Assembly: GCF_040645615.1 (NCBI RefSeq)
Contig: NZ_JBEYYO010000011.1
Span: 62,001 to 126,000 of the forward strand
Reading direction: 5' to 3'
DNA length: 64,000 nucleotides
Source: Glycomyces sp040645615
GTDB taxonomy: Bacteria > Actinomycetota > Actinomycetes > Mycobacteriales > Micromonosporaceae
Shown: positions 58,172-64,000 of the stretch, in pieces
Layout of the letters: every line of letters starts with the position of its first letter
Position numbering within the stretch: position 1 is the stretch's first letter
Translations under genes and position numbers: made by a program
The notes under the pieces: generated by a model
What the model was told of the DNA's origin: nothing
The model's input: the letters and a program-made list of their open reading frames with translations, nothing else
Database searches by the model: none

Positions 58172-59125
58172 ATGCACGCAAGACTCGCCGTCGGCCTCGA
58201 CGCCGGCGGGACCAGCAGCCGCGCCGTCCTCATCGACGAGACCGGCGCACTGCTCGGCACCGGTGCCTCGGGACCGGCCAACCCGGTCGGCGGCGACCGT
58301 GAGATCGCGCTGTCGAACATGGCGCTGGCGTTCCAGCGGGCCCTCGGCGGCATCGCGCCCACCGAGGTCGGCGCGGTCTGCGTCGGCACGGCCGGGGCGC
58401 TCTCGCTCACCGAGGAGGTCCGGGAGGTCTCCGCCGACCTCAAGCGCCGCTTCGCGACCGATTGCGAGGTCGAAGTGGTCTCCGACGCGGTGATCGCGTT
58501 CGCGGCGGGCTCGGCGGCCCCCGACGGCACCGTCGTGGTCTCGGGGACCGGCGCGGTGGCGTTCGCGATCCGCGACCGCACCCCGGCGCTGCGCTCGGAC
58601 GGCTACGGCTGGCTCTTCGGCGACTCGGGCTCGGGGTTCTGGCTCGGCCGCGAAGCCGTGCGGGCCACGCTGCGCCACATCGACGGCAACGGCCCCGGCG
58701 GACGCCTGGTCGAGGCGATCATCGCCGCGATCGCCCCCGACCACCGCCGCTCGGGCGCGCTGGTCGCCAAATGCATGGCCGACCCGCCGGTCCGGCTCTC
58801 CCGCTTCGCGGCCCTGGTCTGCGAGGCGGCCGACGGCGGCGACCCGGTCGCCGAGTCGATCGTGGCCCGCGCCGTGGGCCACCTCGCCGAATCGGTGTCC
58901 TACGTCGTCGACCGCGACCTCCCCATCGTGATGGCCGGCAGCCTCCTCACCCGCCCCACCCCGATCGCCGCCCTCCTCCAAGAGCGCTTCCGCCTCGTCT
59001 ACCCCAAAGCCGGCATCAGCAAAGCCACCGACCCCGCGATCGGCGCCGCCTGGATGGCGGCCAGCGCCTTCGTAGAAGACCCGGCAGCCAAGGCCCGCCT
59101 CCACCGCCAGCTGGCTTGGCGCTGA
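58172..59125 (+). CDS. BadF/NAGK-type amino-sugar kinase
   Basis: This 317-residue ASKHA kinase has the phosphate loops AVGLDAGGTSSRAVLIDETG and VVVSGTGAVAFAI, and SDGYGWLFGDSGSGFWLGRE, the segment characteristic of the BadF/N-acetylglucosamine kinase group. It would phosphorylate imported GlcNAc or MurNAc at C6. ATG 58172 has GGGG upstream; a longer frame starts in the AT-rich control region and lacks homology. Confidence 0.88.
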   Translation: MHARLAVGLDAGGTSSRAVLIDETGALLGTGASGPANPVGGDREIALSNMALAFQRALGGIAPTEVGAVCVGTAGALSLTEEVREVSADLKRRFATDCEVEVVSDAVIAFAAGSAAPDGTVVVSGTGAVAFAIRDRTPALRSDGYGWLFGDSGSGFWLGREAVRATLRHIDGNGPGGRLVEAIIAAIAPDHRRSGALVAKCMADPPVRLSRFAALVCEAADGGDPVAESIVARAVGHLAESVSYVVDRDLPIVMAGSLLTRPTPIAALLQERFRLVYPKAGISKATDPAIGAAWMAASAFVEDPAAKARLHRQLAWR

Positions 59126-59131
59126 CCCGAA

Positions 59132-59177
59132 CATCACATTGAGTTGAGAAATACTCACTATTAGCGAGAATGTGATG
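59132..59177 (+). repeat. Inverted repeat upstream of the coiled-coil gene
   Basis: CATCACATT (59132-59140) is complementary to AATGTGATG (59169-59177) over 28 bp. A further partly complementary pair (TTGAGTTGAGA / TCTCAATTC) surrounds it. The repeat ends 13 bp before the ATG at 59191 and could be an operator or an mRNA hairpin. Confidence 0.55.
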
Positions 59178-59190
59178 CTAGTCTCAATTC

Positions 59191-59907
59191 ATGTCTTCGG
59201 ACTTCGACCCCAGCCATCTCGTGCCGGCAGACCAGGGGACCCCGAAAGCGCGAGCCGAGCGGCCTCCCCGAAACCGCAGGTTCACCATGATCGCGGGCGC
59301 CGTCGCCTTGGCGTCGCTCATGCTCGGCTTCCTGTTCGGGTACAGCGCGACCAGGCCGATCCAGACCGAGCTCGACGCGTTGAAGGCCGAAAACTCAGCG
59401 GCCGTCGACACCTCCGAATCCCTCCGGGACACCTCCGACTCGCTTCGCGACGAGGTTGCCGGATTGGAGGAGGAGATCGAGCGGCTCAGCGGGGAGAACG
59501 AACAGCTCAACGGAGAGAACGAGCAGCTTGAGACCCAGGTCGACCAGCTCGACGAGCGCGAGCTCGAACTGGACCAGCGCGAAGCGGGCCTGGACTCCCG
59601 CGAGACCGGGCTCGACGACATCGAGGCAGGACTCGACGCCCGCGAAGAAGACCTGACCCAAACCGAAGCGGAGATCGAGGCGAACACGATCCCCGGCGAC
59701 GGCATCTGGGTCGTCGGCGACGAGATCCAGCCCGGGGTCTACAAGGCCCAGGGTTCCGGTTCAGGCTGCTACTGGGCCAGGCTCAACTCCTTGGACGGCT
59801 TCGACATCATCAGCAACCACTTCGGGTCGGCGAACGTCTCGGTCGAGATCCACAGCGGCGACGCGGCCTTCGAGACCTCCGGCTGCGGCTCTTGGGTGAA
59901 GCAGTGA
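59191..59907 (+). CDS. Membrane-anchored coiled-coil protein
   Basis: This 238-residue protein has a cytoplasmic N-terminus of 30 residues and one membrane helix (residues 32-52, MIAGAVALASLMLGFLFGYS). A long heptad coiled coil of E/L/Q repeats (ENEQLNGENEQLETQVDQLD, about 60-165) follows. The C-terminal domain of about 65 residues (GIWVVGDEIQPGVYKAQGSG, two Cys) recurs in actinobacterial lipoproteins. Its role is unknown; it may link the membrane to the wall, between the amino-sugar kinase and murQ. Confidence 0.7.
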   Translation: MSSDFDPSHLVPADQGTPKARAERPPRNRRFTMIAGAVALASLMLGFLFGYSATRPIQTELDALKAENSAAVDTSESLRDTSDSLRDEVAGLEEEIERLSGENEQLNGENEQLETQVDQLDERELELDQREAGLDSRETGLDDIEAGLDAREEDLTQTEAEIEANTIPGDGIWVVGDEIQPGVYKAQGSGSGCYWARLNSLDGFDIISNHFGSANVSVEIHSGDAAFETSGCGSWVKQ

Positions 59908-59921
59908 ACTCGTCCCGAGGC

Positions 59922-60848
59922 TCAGGGCTGGAGGGCTTTCGATAGGCGGCCTTCTGCTTTTTTGAGGCGGGCTTTTGCCTCTGGGGCGTCTATGCCGAGT
60001 TCGAGCATGACCACTGCGGTCTTGACGTGGTCGCCGGAGGCGGCCAGGGCCGCTTCGGCTTCGGGGGCGCCGGCTCCGGTGATCTCGCGGATCATGCGGA
60101 CCGCGCGGGCGGCGAGCTTGGAGTTGGCGACCCTCATGTCCACCATGTAGTTGTGGTAGACCTTCCCCAGGCGCACCATGCTGATCGTGGAGATCATGTT
60201 GAGCACGAACTTCTGCGCCGTGCCCGACTTGAGCCGCGTCGAACCGGCCAGGACCTCCGGGCCCACCGCGACCTCGATCCGGTGCTCGGCCGCGTCCGAG
60301 AGCAGCGTGTCGGTGTTGCACGACAGGCCCACGGTCAGGGCGCCGCGACGGCGGGCCTCGCGGACGGCGGCCACCACGAACGGGGTACGGCCGCTGGCGG
60401 CCAGGCCGACCACCGCGTCGGCCGGGCCGATGTGCTCGGCGGCCATCGCGGCGGCGCCGGCCGCGTCGTCGTCCTCGGTGCCCTCGACCGCACCGGCCGC
60501 CGCGGCGCTGCCGCCGGCCAGGATCGCCTTCACCAGTTCGGGATCGGTGGAGAACGTGGGAGGGCACTCGGCCGCGTCCATCACCGCCATCCGCCCGGCG
60601 GTCCCGGCCCCGACGTATCGCAGCCGTCCGCCCTTGGCGAGCCGGTCGGCGACCGCGTCGACGGCCGCGGCGATGTCCGGGAGGACCTTCGCGACCGCGG
60701 CCGGGACGCTCGCGTCCGCCTCGTTCATCGTGCGGGCCAGTTCCAGGGTCGTCAGGCCCTCGATGTCCGCGTACTTCGGATCTGCCTGTTCAGTTGCCAG
60801 CGTTGCCAGAAGGGCACGCGCCTCTAGGCGCTCGGTCGACTCACTCAC
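59922..60848 (-). CDS. murQ: N-acetylmuramic acid 6-phosphate etherase
   Basis: MurQ cleaves the lactyl ether of MurNAc-6-P to give GlcNAc-6-P and D-lactate. The 308-residue product has the SIS fold: YVGAGTAGRMAVMDAAECPP (with E94 in the catalytic region), FST at the substrate site, VGLAASGRTPFVVAAVREA and ERGTLVGL-like CNTDTLL. The C-terminus has KVYHNYMVDMRVANSKL, diagnostic for MurQ. The start is the GTG at 60848. The gene is divergent from the second RpiR regulator, which most likely controls it. Confidence 0.95.
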   Translation of the reverse strand: MSESTERLEARALLATLATEQADPKYADIEGLTTLELARTMNEADASVPAAVAKVLPDIAAAVDAVADRLAKGGRLRYVGAGTAGRMAVMDAAECPPTFSTDPELVKAILAGGSAAAAGAVEGTEDDDAAGAAAMAAEHIGPADAVVGLAASGRTPFVVAAVREARRRGALTVGLSCNTDTLLSDAAEHRIEVAVGPEVLAGSTRLKSGTAQKFVLNMISTISMVRLGKVYHNYMVDMRVANSKLAARAVRMIREITGAGAPEAEAALAASGDHVKTAVVMLELGIDAPEAKARLKKAEGRLSKALQP

Positions 60849-60867
60849 AGTTGCGAGCCTAGCGCAG

Positions 60868-60882
60868 TGAAGTAAAATTTCA
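60868..60882. promoter_or_regulatory. Candidate RpiR operator TGAAGTAAAATTTCA
   Basis: An imperfect inverted repeat (TGAA...TTCA) lies 20 bp upstream of the murQ start in the 102-bp gap to the RpiR gene. It is AT-rich in GC-rich DNA, as expected for a MurR/RpiR site. Confidence 0.45.
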
Positions 60883-60950
60883 TCAACCTTCCCAAGGGTG
60901 AAGAATCGCGCCGTACCGTCGCGAACCGGCAGTGGGTGTACCGTGACGTC

Positions 60951-61832
60951 ATGCCAGCCAGCCGCACCGACACGCCCAACCTCCTGGTGCTCATCAAATC
61001 GGTCCTGCCCTCCTTGTCCAAGGCCGAGACCAAGGTCGCCCAAGAGATCATCCGCGAACCCGAGGCCGCCTCGACCCGCACGATCACCGAGCTCGCGCGC
61101 GCCGCGGGCACCTCCGAGGCCACCGTCGTCCGGTTCTGCCGCTCCCTCGGACTCGCCGGCCACCGCGAGCTGCGCATGCGGGCCGCCCAAGCCGTCATCG
61201 GCACCGGCGAGGGCCCCGACCGCGAGATCGCCGGCGGCGACATCCCCACGGGCGCCGACATGTCGCGCATCATCGCCACCGTCAGCTACGCCGACGTCGG
61301 CGCGATCACCGACACCGCCGAAGCCCTCGACACGACCGCATGCGAAGCGGCCGTAGCGGCCCTGGCGGGCGCGACCCGCATCGACGTGTTCGGCGTCGAG
61401 GCCTCCGGGATCGTGGCCGCCGACCTGGTCAAGAAACTCCACCGCATCGGCTGCGTCGCGTTCTCCTGGCCCGACGTCCACTCGGCGCTGGTCGCCACCG
61501 CACTCGCCGGACCCAAAGACGTGGCCGTGGCGATCTCCCACTCGGGGGCGACCACCGAGACCGTGGAGTTCCTGGAATCGGCCCGCGACCGCGAAGCGGT
61601 GACCGTGGCGATCACCAACCACGCCCGCTCGCCGCTCGCGCAGGCCGCCGACCTGGTGCTCACCACCGCCGCGCGGGAGACCACATTCCGGTCCGGCGCG
61701 ACGGTCAGCCGGATCGCCCAGTTGATGGTCGTCGACTGCCTGTTCGTAGGGGTCGCCGCCCGGCAGCGCCGCAAGTCCGCGAAGGCCCTGGCGGCGACAG
61801 CGGCGGCGGTGTCGGGGCGGCAGCGGGCCTGA
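60951..61832 (+). CDS. MurR/RpiR-family regulator beside murQ
   Basis: This 293-residue protein has an RpiR HTH (residues 12-80, LSKAETKVAQEIIREPEAAS, TSEATVVRFCRSLGL) and a SIS domain (RIDVFGVEASGIVAADLVKK, VAVAISHSGATTETVEFLES). It lies divergent from murQ, the arrangement of MurR and murQ in other bacteria. MurNAc-6-P is the expected effector. Start ATG 60951 or GTG 60936; neither has a good ribosome site. Confidence 0.9.
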   Translation: MPASRTDTPNLLVLIKSVLPSLSKAETKVAQEIIREPEAASTRTITELARAAGTSEATVVRFCRSLGLAGHRELRMRAAQAVIGTGEGPDREIAGGDIPTGADMSRIIATVSYADVGAITDTAEALDTTACEAAVAALAGATRIDVFGVEASGIVAADLVKKLHRIGCVAFSWPDVHSALVATALAGPKDVAVAISHSGATTETVEFLESARDREAVTVAITNHARSPLAQAADLVLTTAARETTFRSGATVSRIAQLMVVDCLFVGVAARQRRKSAKALAATAAAVSGRQRA

Positions 61833-61839
61833 GCCGGGG

Positions 61840-62256
61840 TCAGTCCGGCCCTATGACCTCAAGTCTCGGAAAGTAGGTCTTGTACCGAGCGGTGTCTCTT
61901 GTGAGCAGACGATGACCCGCCACCATCGCATGCGCACCGATATAGAAATCGGGTATCGGCGAGCGCTTGGTGCCGCCGCGCTTCCTGTACATCGCGAACG
62001 CCTTGCCCGCCAGAAAAGCCGCCTCGTACGGGAGGTCCTGTCGCGTCACCATGCGATCGGGCATCAGCGCTTCGAGCGGCTCGACCGCGTCGAAGCGCAC
62101 CGACACCTCCGCGTAGATGATCGGGTTGATGCAGATCAAGCCCTCTTCGAAGGATCGCGCGAGCGCCTCCTCCGACCAATCGGCCCATTTCTGGTCGTCG
62201 CCGAAGAGGTCGAGCCAGATGTTGCTGTCGACCATCGTCCACACAGGATCATTCAC
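61840..62256 (-). CDS. vapC: VapC-family PIN toxin
   Basis: This 138-residue PIN-domain ribonuclease has the four acidic positions of the family: D10 in MVDSNIWLDLF, E in IIYAEVSVRFD, D in SPIPDFYIGAHAM and D in LLTRDTARYKTYF. VapC toxins cut tRNA or rRNA. The GTG at 62256 overlaps the end of the antitoxin gene by 8 nt, typical of vapBC coupling. Confidence 0.85.
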   Translation of the reverse strand: MNDPVWTMVDSNIWLDLFGDDQKWADWSEEALARSFEEGLICINPIIYAEVSVRFDAVEPLEALMPDRMVTRQDLPYEAAFLAGKAFAMYRKRGGTKRSPIPDFYIGAHAMVAGHRLLTRDTARYKTYFPRLEVIGPD

Positions 62257-62488
62257 CGCGCAGCATTTCCATGAGCTCGTCGGTGGTCTTGTCCATGTTC
62301 GCGGTGCCCTTGCCGCGAAGGCCCCTGGCGAAGCGCTCGCCGCGGGTCTCCTCCTGAGGAATCGGCCGGAGGACGATCTTTCCGTCCTCTCGCGTGAACT
62401 CGAACTCGTCGCCGGGGCGCCAGCCTTCTGCGGCACGGATGTCGGCCGGTACGGTGACCTGGCCCTTGCCGTTCATGAGCATTCCCAT
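62249..62488 (-). CDS. vapB: VapB-type antitoxin (AbrB/MazE fold)
   Basis: This 79-residue protein has an N-terminal SpoVT-AbrB DNA-binding domain (MLMNGKGQVTVPADIRAAEG, GDEFEFTREDGKIVLRPI) and a C-terminal toxin-wrapping tail (ANMDKTTDELMEMLRGE). ATG 62488 has GGGAGGTGA upstream. It represses its own operon and neutralises VapC. Confidence 0.88.
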   Translation of the reverse strand: MGMLMNGKGQVTVPADIRAAEGWRPGDEFEFTREDGKIVLRPIPQEETRGERFARGLRGKGTANMDKTTDELMEMLRGE

Positions 62489-62626
62489 AGTTGTCACCTC
62501 CCCAGGGTATGTAGTACTCGGTGGTAGTGGTGACATTCTAACGCCGCTGGCGTGTCGCGCGCACCCTTCGACACAGACCGGGGCCGGGACGGCCGCGCCG
62601 CCTCGACCCCGGGAATGCTGCCGTCC

Positions 62627-63286
62627 TCAGCGTTCGCGGGCCGCTTCGACCTCGTCGCGCAGTTGCGGGAGGCGCTCGTGGAAGATGCCCGGGCATAGGG
62701 TCGAGTTGAAATCCATGTGCCCGTAGATCTCCTGGGAGGGGATCCCGTACTGCTCGCACGCGAACGCGCACAACGTCACCAGGGTCTCCCACTGGGCGGC
62801 GGGCGGGATCGCGCCGTCGTGGTAGGAGCCCTCGTTGGAGATGCCGAGGGCCTGGCCGTTCTGGTTCGAGGTGTGGATGCCCATGATGAAGCGGCCGCCG
62901 TTCATCAGCGCCGCGAGGCTTCCGGTGGTGCCCTCGGTGATCCAGCCGCCGCGGCTGACCACGAAGTTGTAGCCCGAGTCGCGCCAGCCGTTCCCGTCCA
63001 TGTGCAGGTTCTGCACCCACTTCGCGTGGGCGTGCGCCTGCGCGCGCGAGAAGTCCGACGTGTTCGCCGAGACCGTGTGGTGCACGATGAGCTTGTTCGG
63101 GCTGCCGTTGATCACCGGGTTGGTGCCGCTCGGCGGCCGCGCGCCCCACTGGGCGACCCCGTCGATGTCGGGTTCGACCGCGGCTGCGCTCGCGCCCGCG
63201 CCGAGCGCCGTGACTCCGGCGGCCCCGAGGAGCCCGGCCGCGCCGGTCCCGAAGAGGACGCGGCGTCGGATGCGTCGATGTTCCAT
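62627..63286 (-). CDS. Secreted N-acetylmuramoyl-L-alanine amidase
   Basis: This 219-residue enzyme has a Tat-type signal (RRIRRRVLFGTGAAGLLGAA, ending near AAAV) and an Amidase_2/PGRP domain. NKLIVHHTVSANTSD has the first zinc His, GWRDSGYNFVVSRGGWITEG is the substrate groove, and GHMDFNSTLCPG has the final His and Cys. It cuts between MurNAc and the peptide stem. The start ATG is 63286 with GGAGGC upstream. A GH25 gene is 50 nt upstream on the same strand. Confidence 0.92.
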   Translation of the reverse strand: MEHRRIRRRVLFGTGAAGLLGAAGVTALGAGASAAAVEPDIDGVAQWGARPPSGTNPVINGSPNKLIVHHTVSANTSDFSRAQAHAHAKWVQNLHMDGNGWRDSGYNFVVSRGGWITEGTTGSLAALMNGGRFIMGIHTSNQNGQALGISNEGSYHDGAIPPAAQWETLVTLCAFACEQYGIPSQEIYGHMDFNSTLCPGIFHERLPQLRDEVEAARER

Positions 63287-63336
63287 GCCTGCCTCCGATG
63301 AGGCGGCGGGGGCCCGGTGGGCCCCCGCCGCTGGTT

Positions 63337-64000
63337 CTATGGGGTGTTGTTCGCGAGCGCCAGCAATCGGTCGCGCGAGCCGTTGAAGTGGTCGCGGTCG
63401 ACGTTGCCGCCGATCCCTGGGACCGACCCGGTGGCGGTGTACTGCCAGAACGTCCAGGTCGTGGAACTCCAGCCCGCCGGCAGCGTCGGCGCCGAGACTC
63501 CCCAGTGGGCGATCCACAGGGGGCTCTTGGAGGCCATGCCGGTCCACGAGCCGGTGCACGTGTTCCACCACGACGCGGTCGTGTAGATGACCATGTCGCG
63601 ACCGGTACGGGCCTTGTACGTGTTGTAGAAGTCCGTGATCCAGTTGCGCATCGCCGTGGTGCTCAGGCCGTAGCAGGCCGCGCCCGAGGGCGGGGCCTCC
63701 AGGTCGAGCGCGCCGGGCAGGGTCAGGTTGTCGGCCGACCAGGCGCCGCCGTTGGAGGCGAAGTAGGTCGCCTGCGCCGAACCGCTGGAGCTGTTCGGGC
63801 GGGCGAAGTGGTAGGCCCCGCGGATCACGCCCGCGTTGTAGGCGGCCACGTAGTTGGTGTTGAACTGCGGGTCCTTGTAGGTGGTGCCCTCAGTGGCCTT
63901 GATGTAGGCCCATTGGACGCCCGAGTTGCGGACCGAGGTCCAGTTGATCGAGCCCTGCCAGTGCGAGATGTCGATGCCCGGGACGCGGGTCTGCGCCTGG
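63337..64000 (-). CDS. GH25 muramidase (lysozyme), 3' part
   Basis: The gene is cut by the right window edge; about 221 codons are visible. PGIDISHWQGSINW at the start of the visible part and GALDLEAPP match the catalytic Asp and DxE motif of GH25 lysozymes. VIRGAYHFARP and SPLWIAHWG also fit the family. It would hydrolyse the MurNAc-GlcNAc bond. Signal peptide and start lie outside the window. It reads with the amidase in one direction. Confidence 0.9.
   Translation of the reverse strand, partial: QAQTRVPGIDISHWQGSINWTSVRNSGVQWAYIKATEGTTYKDPQFNTNYVAAYNAGVIRGAYHFARPNSSSGSAQATYFASNGGAWSADNLTLPGALDLEAPPSGAACYGLSTTAMRNWITDFYNTYKARTGRDMVIYTTASWWNTCTGSWTGMASKSPLWIAHWGVSAPTLPAGWSSTTWTFWQYTATGSVPGIGGNVDRDHFNGSRDRLLALANNTP

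Overview
The window is GC-rich (about 70 percent by eye) and carries a housekeeping gene complement typical of Actinomycetota: rnhB-lepB-rplS-trmD-rimM-khpA-rpsP, an orn gene followed by tRNA-His, an alternative HrdB/SigB-like sigma factor, DUF1707 proteins, a 7Fe ferredoxin next to dapC, and a c-di-AMP (ydaO-type) leader in front of a secreted NlpC/P60 hydrolase. Many genes start with GTG or TTG, and several have a TAnnnT -10 box 6-7 nt before the start codon, which suggests leaderless mRNAs. A Glycomyces/Stackebrandtia-like filamentous actinomycete is a reasonable guess, but genus cannot be fixed from the sequence alone.

Layout. 1-6.8 kb (minus): DUF2469 fragment, RNase HII, two signal peptidases I, L19, TrmD, RimM, KhpA, S16, ProRS. 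6.9-11.3 kb (plus): CtpE-like P-type ATPase and a Drr-type ABC exporter. 11.3-18.9 kb: large AAA regulator, small secreted protein, dapC-fdxA, Rv0428c-type acetyltransferase, two membrane proteins. 19-23.8 kb: SulP transporter, heparinase II/III-like protein, MerR regulator, spermidine-synthase-like protein. 24-28 kb: riboswitch plus NlpC/P60 hydrolase, sigma factor, orn, tRNA-His. 28-33.4 kb (minus): two DUF1707 proteins, then map-adk-secY-rplO-rpmD-rpsE, a piece of the spc operon that lacks its usual neighbours on both sides. 34.1-41.8 kb (plus): four overlapping genes (GtrA, fused GT2/GT-C, processive GT2, secreted sugar dehydrogenase with PKD and three tandem lectin-like domains), probably a cell-envelope glycan operon.

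41.9-53.8 kb is an accessory region: orphan genes, an IS5-like transposase scrap, acetyltransferases, a three-gene operon of tiny overlapping ORFs behind RNA hairpins, DUF4291, an APH-like kinase, a WYL regulator facing a glyoxalase-like gene, and a DUF222/HNH (13E12-type) gene bracketed by inverted arrays of a roughly 75-bp repeat with the core GGCGGCGACAACG. A related array lies near 47.6 kb. This repeat/HNH unit is the best candidate for an undescribed element.

53.8-64 kb is an amino-sugar and peptidoglycan turnover locus: an NgcEFG-like ABC importer without its own ATPase, two RpiR/MurR regulators, a BadF/NAGK-type sugar kinase and the MurNAc-6-P etherase MurQ. Beyond a VapBC toxin-antitoxin pair lie two secreted murein hydrolases (an amidase and a GH25 muramidase cut by the right edge). 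Together these could release, import, phosphorylate and convert wall amino sugars.
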